DNA from: Turnera subulata
Taxonomy: Eukaryota; Streptophyta; Magnoliopsida; Malpighiales; Passifloraceae
Length of the DNA stretch: 64,000 bases
Assembly: GCA_028386065.3 (NCBI GenBank)
Contig: JAKUCV010001506.1
Coordinates: 1,936-65,935, forward strand
Direction of reading: 5' to 3'
Shown here: positions 9,879 to 21,500 of the stretch, piece by piece
Numbering within the stretch: position 1 is the stretch's first letter
How the letters are laid out: each line of letters begins with the position of its first letter
Position numbers and translations under genes: made by a program
Notes under the pieces: generated by a model
Seen by the model: only the letters and a program-made list of their open reading frames with translations
Told to the model about the DNA's origin: nothing
Databases searched by the model: none

Positions 9879-12227
9879 TGTCACGCCCCCGCCTAAGCAT
9901 GACCGGCCAGGCACCATGTGCACCCACATCGTGCCACAAGGCACCCCAAGGCCTATACTCGAACACATCGAAGCTAGTCGCCTTTGCCTAGCGGGTTACT
10001 AACCAAAACACGAGTGCAGTGTAAAGGGAAGCAAAACAACATACACAAAGGCAACAGAATATATTAATTATATAAACTCATTTACTAAGCCATAATCACT
10101 AATGTTATAAAATTCTTCCTACGAGGGCACTAACTCTTAATTCAAGACATAACCTCTTTAGTGTTTTAACACAATTAAACAGTGAAGGAAACCGACTTGG
10201 CTATACCCATCGACCTACTACCCGTACACTCATTCTCGCACCTGCAAGGTAAGGGGGAAAATATGGTGGGGGGGGGGGGGGGGGGGGGGGGGGTGAGTAT
10301 AAAACTCAGTAAGCAAATGTGCACACAAGCAATAACCACTCAAAGCATGCAATGCATAGCAAACATGCCTCCAATCAGCAAGGTAACCGGTCCTCTGTGA
10401 TCAGGCCCACGGGTAAGCCAAGTGATGTACTCCGGGCCTACTTGCATAACCCGACAGCCCTGCACACATGCACAACCGAATCCCACAGCCCCACGTACGA
10501 GGCATAACCGAATAGCCAACAATGTGCATATGGCTTTCTACCGAGGCACACACAGCGCCCTTCGTAGCACCACCCTTTGGCCAAGCGGATCACACACCGC
10601 AATGACCACCTGTCAACAATACCAAGCGGTCAATATCCTCCGCAAGGTTCCATAACATGTACAAGGCACCCAGTGCCAATATCTTGTGGCGCACAACACA
10701 AGTGCCCACCATCTCATGGTACGTACAAGCCTCGCTTGCACTACCCTCATGATCCATTGGCCAACGATCTCCATGAATGCAATGATGCAAATCCAAATGA
10801 TGCACAGCCCCTTGGGCACAACCAGCAGACCAACCATTAGTCAATAATCAATAACACATGCACCATAAGTGCCAATACCATGCCAACCAAGCAATTGGGC
10901 TCTCTGCCCAGCAAGCACACGATGGCAATTGTCACAAGTACGCATCACCTACTTACCTAGCACTTTGCCACCAAATGCTAAGCATTCCTGCCCTATGGAG
11001 CCCTTGGGCATCCTAGGAACATAGGTCCCTGTTAAACAAATATAAATACACATTATAACCCAATCACAATAGCTATAATATGTAAAGCACAACTCAACAT
11101 CACCAGAAGCTGTCCTGCACCAATAGGACCTTCACCTCGAAATACGAGGCCTCCATATGCTGAACCAGCTTCGAGGTTCAACATAAGAGTTGTAACCCTG
11201 CCTCTTATCTTTCCAGGGCCACCAAGAACACCCCAAACAGAGGTAGGTAGCTCCAGATATGCCTTCCACCCCAAGACTGGGTTAAGCAGCAGCACTACTG
11301 CTGGACAGCTGCAGACCAGTCCCCTTCCAGAGAGCATCACTCGCCCAGTTCTACTCCAAATCCCACAAACTTAGTTCCATATGAAAGCTATAGATGTTAG
11401 CTAATCATAAGCTTTGGTTTCACGCAATTCCAACCTGTGGTTTGGCCGAAATCACTGTTTTAGTGGCCACGGGTCTGTCTGGCCGAGAGCAGAACCCCTA
11501 GGCTCACTTCTCTCCGTTCTCCTCTTTTCTCTCTCTTTCTCTACTCTATCCTTAGCCACGATTTTAGTCTGATCATAATGGGTGAGAATTCTTGCTCTCA
11601 CCTCTTAAGTCCTGCCCAAGTAGATGACTCATCACCCCTCTTGCCTCCTACACACATCTAGGTGCCACTTGCACCAAAAATGCCACCTCATGCTTGTTTT
11701 CCAACCTATTGTTTTGTGGCAACCAACCCACTAGCTTGCACACCAAAACCACCAGCAGCTTATTCCCGAGTTACATGTCTCACTCTGATTGGTCGATTTG
11801 GAAAATTACGTATTTACCCTCATCGGGCCCAATTGTGCACCGACGGGCACCCCGGTGCGCCCGTTGTGCACCATTTATGCCAACTCGAGCCAACGGGTAT
11901 CTCCCTTGGGCAATTGTGCCTCCAATGCACCAATTGCACCTAGGTAACACATTTCCAACATTAACCAACCTTTATCAACCGATTATATAGGTCGAGTACT
12001 CGGTAACCCTAAATAGGCCAACCGTGCCATCGGGTTACCGCGAACCCATTTGTGCACACTAGGCCAAGCCTAAGTGCTCCATTATCCTTAATCCGACACT
12101 CGCACATGTTACCGAGCTTAGACCCATACCAACATAACCTACACGGGCATCCTCAAAGGACGAGTAACACCCGACTCCATTCACTTAAGTATCCCTCTAG
12201 GCACCTAGGTGTACCTGGGGTATCACA
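9879..12227 (-). repeat. LARD1 5' LTR (right copy)
   Basis: It is 2349 bp and nearly identical to the left LTR outside the deletion. It holds an uninterrupted run of 26 G (10268-10293). The right terminus GGGTATCACA is followed by the TSD ATTAT. Confidence 0.85.
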
Positions 12228-12370
12228 ATTATTTTGACACATGAAATAAATGGTGAATGATACTGATAATGGTAAATTAACCCGAGACATAACCGAGCCG
12301 GATTAGTATTTTAATTTACGGTACAACATATGATTTGTATATCAATTTTTGTGCATCTTATGTGAGCATG
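12228..12370 (+). mobile_element. Gypsy LTR fragment, right part
   Basis: This continues the LTR interrupted at 6419: a GACAC...AAATAAATGGTGAATGAT block, TAACCGAGCCGG, TTTACGGT, then GCATCTTATGTG. The same words occur in order at 31700-31825 and 55072-55200. Similarity fades near 12370. Confidence 0.6.
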
Positions 12371-12399
12371 TTATTATTATGCTATTACTACTGCTAAAA

Positions 12400-15300
12400 G
12401 ATTTATCGAGTAAGCATATATATTATATATTTTATAATGTTGTATATTTGTTTTATGTCTTTTATTATTACTGTTATTATGAAACTTGAATTGGAAGGCC
12501 CTTGAAATTTCCGAAAGAAATTTATCATGGGCATTAAATGTTGAAATGCATTTAAATACTGATAGTCTGGAAGACACAATAATAGAGGAAAATAAAGCAA
12601 AGACTGGATGTCTTATTGTCAAAAGATCCTTCAGATCTTAGGAAACGAAAATTGAAAAATAATATGACCACTAGAAGATGGATATTCTCCCAAAATCTTA
12701 TTACAAGTGTATGCATATAAGGTTGCAAGATTTTAAATCTTGGCACAAATATTTCGAATAAGATCTCAGGTGATATTGAGTGGAGATTATATTATTAATG
12801 CTGATATGAAATCTATCTTTATGCATCATATATGCTCCTGCAGTAGCAATATAGTGAAAAAAAATTTATGAAATATTTGATTTAATCCCATGCCTGATTG
12901 TGGCAGAATGGAGTAACAAGCTATAAATAAAAGAAATCATTATGGATCCCGTTGAATTGACTTTGCTCCATTTCCTGAAGCGAATGGGACAGTACAATTA
13001 TAATTGTGCTTGTGGCCGTGGACATAGATGAAATTGTTCTAATTACTATGACCATGATGTTTGGATATTGATTCTTATCTTGCTTATCCTGAAGGTGCAA
13101 GGCAATATATATTGACTGATTTTATTTTATGTCCAGCTTTATCATATCATTATGTGTTATATTTTATTACATTATGTTTATTTTACAACATGTTATAACT
13201 GCTAAATTTTTAATGTGAATATGAAATTATCATTTCTAGAATAATGGCTCGGGCATTTATCCTGGAGACAATGCAATGACATATTCCGTATTTAATAAAC
13301 GGAAATTATTCATAAGTAACATATGATAGTACAATCTCAAAATGAGAAGAAGATTAATATGCTCTAGAAGAGTATATATTTTTAAACTTTAGAAGATCAA
13401 AACTTTCACTATACTTTAGAAAAGTATATATTTAAGCATCGGAAGAGCACAAGTTTTTACTATGCTCTTGAGGAGCATATATTTAAGCTCAAGAAGAGCA
13501 CAAGTTTTATTCTACAATAATATGCTCCGGAAGAGTAAAATGTTTATGCTCTAAAAGAGCTTGAATTTTATTATACTCCTTAAGAGCAAAATTTTTCCTA
13601 CTTACAATAATAAATGAATATTTTATTCAAGTCTCAAAGAAATTTATTAATATTCAAGAAAATATTATGTTGAGACAATAAGTGAAAGAGAAATTAAATA
13701 TCTCCATATTAAAAAGGCTATTGTCGCAGGTAACAAACAAGTTGTGGAAAAGTTTGTCTGCGTTATTCTTTAGATTGTACTATATAAATATTCGAGTAAT
13801 TGAAATTTACCATATCCAGCCAGAAGCTGGAATGCACTAGCCTGAAGCTAGCAATTTTAAGTTATTAAATACACTGCTTGCACAGCCCGAAGTTGAGACC
13901 AACTAGAAGTTGGCTAGTGGATACCTTGTTTGGCATGACCGGTTGGGCCATCCCGGATAAATAATGATGCGTGGAATTATTGAAAACTTATCTAGTCATT
14001 CATTGAAAAACCAGAAATTTTTACAATCAATGAATTTCCATATGTTTGCTTGCTGTGGAGGAAAATTAATTATTCGGCCTTTCTATAATGAGGTTGGCCT
14101 AGAATCACCAGCAAATTTTAGAAATAATTCAGGGATATGTACGGGGACTAATAAATCCGCCATGTTGACCATCTAAGTAATTTTTTTGGTTTTAATTGAT
14201 GCATCGATTAGATGGTCTATTGTGTGCTTATTAGAAGCAAGTTGGCATTTTGCGCGCTTATTTTAATGATTAAGCCAATAGCGGGTACACATCCCTAATT
14301 ATTTTATAAGACTATATATCTTCATAATACTGGTGCATTCCTTCAATGATTTATGTATATCATTAGAAATAATAGTTGAACATCCTGTAGTTTATGTTGA
14401 CACCTAAAACGATCTGGATGAATCGCTTAGTGAATATTTTTCAATTGATTGCAAGACCATTGCTAATGAGATATTATTGCTTGATGATATGGTATTTTAC
14501 ATGCAGCAATATTTGTGTGCATCAAGCCAACAAGTTATCATAAGATCTCCCCATTTAATTATTTCTTGGTCACAAAATATCTCCCATCTTCGAAACTTTG
14601 GTTATGCACCAATTGCTCCACCACAGAGAACTAAAATTGGTCTTTAAGGAAGATTGGGAATATACGTTGGGTATGAATCTCCATCAGTTACAAAATAGTT
14701 GATTAGAGATTGGAGATTTATTTGCTTATTTGATGAAAGTGTTTACCCAACATCAGGGAGAGAAAATAAGCAGCTGGATCAAGAGATTATTGAAATACAT
14801 ATCAATATCTAGTTTTTTATCCTCGAATAAATAATTATGAACCTGAAGTTCAAAAGATGATTCATTTGCAAAATATTAGTAAGTCAATTGCCAGACTTAT
14901 TTATTTGAAAAGTGTGACCAAATCTTATATACCAGCTGCAAATGCTCCTATTAAAATTGATGTTTCTGAAGAACAATTAAAATATACAAATGAATCTAAA
15001 GTACGCCAGAAGCGTGGAATATACTCGGTTCTACAAAAAATAAAAATTCTCAATAGAGAAAAAGGAGCAAAGAGATAAGATGACCCCAATGAGAAAATAA
15101 GACCTCTAGTAGAGGTTCAAATTAAAAGTCCTCAAGAAGAGGAAAAACCTCCAGAAGAGGCTCCTGACATAATTGATAAAGTTCCAGAAGTAACCCTGGT
15201 ACCTGATATAAATGAAAATAATGAGATCTCAATTATGCAGTGTCAGGAATAAGAAGGAAACAATGTAAAATAACCGTCGACGCAATATTTGTTTTATATG

Positions 15301-16436
15301 TAATATAGCGCTGAATATTATGAAAGAAAATGAGGATCATGAACCTACATCTGTTGATGAATGTAGGCGCAGAAATGATTGGCCGAAGTGGAAAGATGCA
15401 ATTATTCTTCAGTGTTTGATAAGTCTGGCAGTACATAAAAAAATAAAAAATGCATCTAATGGATGCTGTTACAGCCTATTTTTATGGATCCACAAGTCAT
15501 GACATATGCATGAGAATCCCTGAAGGATTCAAGTTGCTTGAAGCAACTAATTCCCGGGAAAATATACAAAATTAAGCTAAAATGATTTTTACATGGTTTG
15601 AACCAATTTGGATATGTATAGTATAATCATGCTTGCATATATGCTTTATGTATTTTTATTTAATCAGTGCATATGTGACTTTATTTTTATTATTATTTTT
15701 GTTGATATTTTTTTATCTTCATGTGAATTTTGTTATTATTTTTATTTGTGACTTAAATATTATTGGAACTCCTGAAGAAGTTTCCAAATACGATGCTATA
15801 TTTCAAGTAAGAATTTGAGATGAAAAATCTCAGAAAAGAATTAGATTGGTCCTGAAGTATCCTATCAAAGTGCAATTTTTCTTGCTAGTAACATAAAGCC
15901 TGAAGCTTTTACCATAAATCTATTGACAAGATATGACTGTGCTATTATCTTTGGGATATAATGGATGTGGAATTATTTTAGCCTTTTGAATCCAAAGAGA
16001 ATATAGTTGGTTTTGCAGATGCAGGTCATTTATTTGATCCACATAAAGCAAAGACAGACACATGCTACCTCTTTACACATAAAGGAACTCCTATATCATG
16101 GCAACCACAAAAACAAGAGAGCGAAGAAGATGTTCCAACAACGAATTATGAAGATAATGCTGCCTACATTGCCCAATTAAAGTAGTGATGTATCAAAAGT
16201 GATCGGATAAAGCATATGTCACCAAATGTCACCAAAAATTGACAAGGATGATTGGCATGCAACGACGTCAAGACATCAAGAGAGGCCAAAATGAGGGGGA
16301 GTAGAATATGCACTGCACTCTTTTTCCCTTCACTAAGTTTTTATCCCACAGGGTTTTTCTTGATAAGGTTTTTAATGAGGCAGTTATTCCAAAAGCGTAT
16401 TCTACCCAAAGTACAACAGCATTCAAGGGGGAGTCT
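12400..16436 (+). pseudogene. Decayed Ty1/copia gag-pol
   Basis: Many stops and frameshifts, but the copia order is readable. Near 12484-12600 a gag start corresponds to LE-AL-IS-N-LSWAL-EMHL. Near 12960-13050 a Cys/Gly/His/Arg-rich segment follows. At about 14500-14760 the integrase C-terminus is visible (SHLRNFGY, PIAPPQRTK, GRLGIYVGYESPS). At about 15320-15600 reverse transcriptase shows NDWPKWKDAI, MDAVTAY and PEGFK; at 15755-15815 IIGTPEEVSKY. RNase H appears at about 16012-16110 (ADAGHLFDPHKAKTDT, then YLFTHKGTPISWQPQKQ). No intact ORF remains; short ORFs such as 14857-15078 and 15320-15502 are pieces of it. It probably is the oldest element of this stack, with the gypsy LTR inserted in its leader. 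Confidence 0.75.
13335..13913 (+). repeat. Series of short hairpins with 5-nt loops in the copia remnant
   Basis: At least ten mini-hairpins occur: TCTC-aaaat-GAGA (13335), CTC-tagaa-GAG (13362), ATACTT-tagaa-AAGTAT (13411), ATGCTC-ttgag-GAGCAT (13462), GCTC-aagaa-GAGC (13487), CTC-cggaa-GAG (13525), GCTC-taaaa-GAGC (13548), CTC-cttaa-GAG (13576), CCAGC-cagaa-GCTGG (13816), CTAGC-ctgaa-GCTAG (13837) and CCAAC-tagaa-GTTGG (13899). Loop length is 5 nt in each case and stems differ with complementary changes. Function unknown. Confidence 0.55.
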
Positions 16437-16623
16437 TATAAAAAAAAAACGTGTGAATGACTGTTGTATCTACCTTCACCTGTTTAGTGTATATATATTC
16501 CTACACACAAAAGCAACAAAAATAGAGAACGGATTGCTGTTCTTCTTCCTCTCCTCTTCTTCTCCTCCTTCTTCTCCATTACCAGAGAAGAAAATTCTCT
16601 ATTAAACACTTAAATTCATAACA
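16437..16623 (+). repeat. Probable short copia 3' LTR
   Basis: It follows a polypurine tract (AAGGGGGAG, about 16426-16434) and the characteristic copia 3' text (TGCACTGCACTCTTTTTCCC at 16308-16327, GTTTTTAATGAGGCAG). It contains a TATA-like GTATATATATTCC (about 16490) and a CT-rich stretch. No matching 5' LTR was found, so both borders are tentative. Confidence 0.45.
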
Positions 16624-18541
16624 ATTTCTATTTTTGCGACTTAGTTGACGCCAAAATCAACCACCTTATAGAGGTTGAAAGTCAAAATCCAATATAGTGA
16701 TCAAATGAGTCAATGGGTAGGTTGGGTTGTGGAATTAGAAAAAGCATAGAAAGCCTTGAGAGTGTCCAGCCCAAACAAGAGAAGGGGATGAGTCAACTCT
16801 CTAACAGGTGGGAAAGCAAGAGTATAACACGGGAAGAGCATGTGTTAGAGCCACAAGCTCAAAGGACAACGACACCAACCAATGAGGAGTTAAACGAAGT
16901 TTGGCCTTGCGCGCAACAGTGAAGTAGACTGGTCGTCGAGACGGACTATGAACGAAGCACATGAAGTTAGGTGTCCACCGATTGGCAGACAAAACGACTA
17001 GCAAAGGGAGAGTAATGCAACCTAGTGTCTTGAATCCCAATGAAGATTAGGGTTTCGCACCAACAAAACTCAATCTTAAGACGAGTATAAAAAGGTAGAG
17101 ATACGATGAACAGGACACGCACAAGGCCAAAAATTTGACAACTTACTTTACTTTACTTTTCTCTCTCGTTTTCTTACACTTTTAGGAGTAGCAGTAATGC
17201 AACGTAGTTTAGTTCTCCTCTCCTTTACTCTCATCGACCAGGAGTTTCACCTTATCGAAGTACTGCAACTAAGATCTACACGGCTGAAGTGCACAAAGCT
17301 TTCTTCTTTATACCTGCGGCTAGATCTTTTAAGATTGTAGGACTTTGTAAGCATCGAATGCACTCCCTCATAATCTAATGCTTCGATCTTTGCCCCAAAG
17401 TTTTCACTTTTTCATATTAAAGTTTCGATCTTTATTCATTTCTAGGCCCAACAAAGAGACGTGCAACATCGTTGCTCGAAACCATTTTTGGCTTCGAGTT
17501 TGGAAAGGGTTGTTGGTCTTTTCTCAAAATCCAATAATCTTTTTTTAGGTAACAGTTTTTGGTACGTTTTTCGGGAGGTGAGGTGAACATGGTTGAGACC
17601 CGTGGCTAATAGGACGTGCGGGAGATGCTGAATCAAATCCATCGGGATATCTTCAATATGTCGAATGTAACTGGGATACCACGCGAAGAGAGAGATGATG
17701 TGTGCAAGAGCATGTGTGAAGGAAGATGCTGCATTCCTCGGGTATGGGTACTTATCAACACGAAATGCTGCTGCCGTGAGGGAAGAAGTGAAGAAGCTTT
17801 GTGGCGAATTGCGTCCCATGCACTTGCCTTGGCCACCTCACTGGGAATTCCGAATTCATTGTTGAGCCCCATAGCGAAAGCCTGCAAAGAGGAAAGTTCT
17901 TAATTAGTCTTTGACCCAAGAGCCAAACCAAAGCTTCTTTGTTCTCTTGAGCCCTTTGGTCATACGAGGAATTATGCATTTGTTCATGTCAAGGTGTTGC
18001 TGATGATGCGAATTCTTAGAACCGAAGAGTTCATAGTAGGCTTTTGCATAATTGTTATTGTTGACTTGAGAGAATGCTAATGCAAAGTCCTCTAGTTGTT
18101 TAGATTTGTATATCTTTATCAGAAAGGGTATTTGTAGAGGACCAATGACCTTACCAGAAACTTTGTTGACTGAGGCACTTTACCCTAGTTTTAATGGATC
18201 CAGACGGAACAAGCACACTGTAAATAAATTCCCAAATGACCACATGACTTAATAAATGGCTAGCTTGACGACAACCCAAAACTTGAGGGGTGTTAAAATG
18301 TATTTAGCCTAAATGCCTTATCATGTGAGAACCTACTCATGTCGAAATCCATAAAAAAGAAAATGCGGGGTTGTTTTGTAGACTGTAGGAAATGGAAAGG
18401 ACAAAAAAAAAAAAAACATACAAGTTTTTTTTTTATGCTAATCAAAACTAAAGATACAAGTATTTACAACATTCAAATACAAGTGAGGAACTCCTCTGGC
18501 GTACAACTTTGTCCTCTGCACTATCTACGAAGGCATTTGTT
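16624..18541. other. No supported gene; includes the 3' flank of the gene at 18542
   Basis: Several short ORFs overlap on both strands (for example 17616-17903 plus, 17442-17819 minus), but none shows a recognisable domain and they shadow one another. The segment 16690-18300 could be a degraded repeat. The last 200 bp before 18542 should contain the 3' UTR of the minus-strand gene. Confidence 0.4.
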
Positions 18542-21500
18542 TCAGACTTCCACCCTATCAATTCCCTCATTTCCTGAACTGGACTCCCCTCGGGAAATAA
18601 TGTTCAGTAACCTCTTGGTAGCCTGGCCAACAGCGTGGGACGTCTTCTTTGCAGCTCCAGCAACAACGGGTTGAAGGGAGATTTCAGGAAGGCTAGCTCT
18701 CTCTTGAATCATGGCTGCATAGATAATGCAGCATTCTCAGTAAAAGGAACAGCCAAAAAGTCAACAGTGATGGGATAGAAGATAACAAAAGCACAACTTA
18801 CAAACTGTATGATGACGAGCAAGTGAACCAAGCTGTCTAATTCCAGCCTCCGCAGCCTGAACAGCTTGAGTTGATTTGTTGACTCCATCAGCTATCTCTT
18901 GGCTGCAATGTTAATGGAGATAATGACGTTGCTCAATCAACTTCAATGAATAAATGAGACCAGATCATTATAGCCGCTACTCAATATTTGTGCCATTTTC
19001 TTTCTTATTGATGTTGGTTATCTGGAACAAACAACGACCATATTTCTGTTACAAGACAGGCTATCACCACGCAAGGTGGAGAAAAAACAGTCTTAAGTTC
19101 CTTTTTATGGCAACTAAGATGGCATTTCATGAATTCCTAGAAAGTCAGAGGGCAAAGGTGAGTTTGCATGACGCAAAGTATTTATGAGCAGCTTATTTTT
19201 TTCGAAACCGTCACTCTTCTGTTGATTTTATTGGGTAAATGTGACACAATCAGGCTCACCAATGATGTACAATATCATTCCAACTACTGACCAAAGGAAT
19301 AAGAATGAAAAAACTGACAGTGAAAGATAAGCAGCAAGAATCTGGGCTCACCTTAAATCACTCAATTCCAAAGTAAGGTCACTAATTTCCATGCCTGAAA
19401 GCCTAATTGCAGTCATAGTACTAGGAAGTTCCTCCCGAGCTGTATCTGCTAGCTTCGAAAGAGATGTTGCAGCTCTCCCCATCGCCTACAGTAAACAACA
19501 GAGAAACAGATAAATCAGCCTGTTTTCTGCATGAAATTTCCCATGATAAAATATGAAATGATTATCAAATGTTGTAATATCTCAACATTGAAGTGGCAAT
19601 AGAGTAAATGAAATATGACAATTGGGATAGACAATTAGAAAAGAGTACTCTAGGCATCAAAGTACCAGATAACAGGACTTGTTAGAAAAAATCAGGAAAG
19701 CATATGATAACGAAAGAAAGAGGACCATCGACTATTTGTAGACTAGCAGTAAGTTCCTCTTTTCTTCCTATGCCTGCGAAAAGTGATGCAAGATATTTAT
19801 GAGTTGATGAGCACCAGCTGACAGTCAAATTGAAAAGGTGAAATGCCTTCTATGTAGCAGAGGATAAATCGCATAACCACAAAACGAAAAGGACAAACTA
19901 ATGTTTTTGTAGCAATGGTCATGATATGAAGATTAGAAATTGTGATGCCGTTGAGACAAACCTAATGCCCAGAGATTGAATCCAAATCAGATAAAACATT
20001 AAAATCTATGATAGAAAATCAATTACCACAAAGTTCCTTGGTATGTTAGATCCCAGGTTTCATCATGTACCCAGTCGGTATGAAACATGAAATGAAAATT
20101 GACTTTCTCTTTAAATACAGAAAATTTCTACTACAACAGTACAACAAGGGTAGCATGCAGCAGACATCCTTGCCTCCTTGATAGACCATAGATTAGCTGA
20201 TAAGAGAAATGACAAGCAGACCAGGGAATTCAAAATGTTACCAGACCCAAAAGCATCTTAAGCAGTACAGGCACACCCTTCAGTAACAACTTTCAATAAT
20301 TAGACAATAGTCCAAGGAGAAGAGTAAGGAAAAAATATAGTATTTAAAAAATGTGAGAGGGAGACTGGCAGAGAACACACTGTAAATAGAAAGGCAAAGC
20401 AACAAAAAGATCAAACCAACGCCACCCAACATCAAACCAAAAAACCATCAGCAGCTGAATCAGTAAACCACTTCTCCATGCCATTCCTGATAATCAAGCA
20501 GCAGAAGCAAGATGCACTATTCTCAAAACCTAACTCCTGAACATAGTATGTACATAATATACATTAACCAATCTATTTAAAAACACTACTCAGCCACAGA
20601 TTACATCCGCAACAATGTCAACACCCTAACTTAAAACCACCAGCTGATGAAACATCCTATTATTTTATACCCATGAGATCCTTTTTGAGGAAGCTAATAA
20701 CATATTTTTCCATTTATTTTACAACAATGCACAGAACAAAATGACAATGTCATCTTTTAGTCATGTCAAAGTTGAGAACTCCATAAAAATTGTAATCGAC
20801 TTTGCGTAACCAAAAAGCCTTATCAGCATCATTAGAACAATGTATAGCACATCAACCATCTACACAAAACCAAGACCCAGTCTAAGTGACAACATCTGAG
20901 CAAGAAAGACCAGCAGAAGTAAAAGGTCACGCTAAAATACCACAACCCAACATTTGCAATTGAAAACAAGTTGCTAGAGTAAGGAATACTCTTACGTTCA
21001 TATTTTCTGCTATGAATATAACATATCAATTTGTCTGCTTCTCCAGGAAAGCATGACCTTTACCAGAAACAATGTACCACAACCTAACCTCCCTTAAATA
21101 TCTTGTGTTTTCAACAAAAGAAAATAAGTAACGGGATAATACAAAAGTTGTCCCTCAAATTAATCAATTGTCTTACTATCATCCCTCAGCCTCTATTCCT
21201 GATAAATTTGACCCTCTAATTTGGGAAGATCCCATTAATATTACCCTTTTATGTGTAATAAATACCTTGTTTTAGTGGCATGTCGCACCAAGATTACGTA
21301 ACACATCATCAGGCTTTAGACATCACTTTTTCTTTTCTATCCCATCAAAATTTAGTTGATTTAGTGAAAGGACATACATTTAATTCTGATAAAATAATAC
21401 CTCGTCAATTGGAAATCTACTTTTTTATAAGAAAATGGTTGACACCAGAACTAGAAAATTAAGTTAAAATATCAAATATTAGCAAGAAAAACTAGTGGCT

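Larger units (their letters stand above)
6420..12227 (-). mobile_element. LARD1: complete non-autonomous LTR retrotransposon
   Basis: This is a 5808-bp element in minus orientation, flanked by a perfect 5-bp TSD ATTAT (6415-6419 and 12228-12232). Read on the minus strand, the LTR starts TGTGATACCCC and ends GGGGGCGTGACA. The primer-binding site TGGTAGCGGAGC is at 9863-9874 (plus strand reads GCTCCGCTACCA), and the polypurine tract is next to 8419 (GGAGGGGATGA on the minus strand). The 1460-bp internal region (8419-9878) has no gag or pol motif, so the element fits a large retrotransposon derivative. Short ORFs in the LTRs are not supported as genes. Confidence 0.88.

Noticed and set aside
17442..17903. 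Possible gene on either strand (95 aa plus, 125 aa minus)
   Set aside because: The frames overlap, no domain is recognised, and no supporting exon or splice pattern was found.
21280..21462. Small ORF in intron 2 of the plastid-protein gene
   Set aside because: It falls inside the inverted-repeat element and has no recognisable motif.
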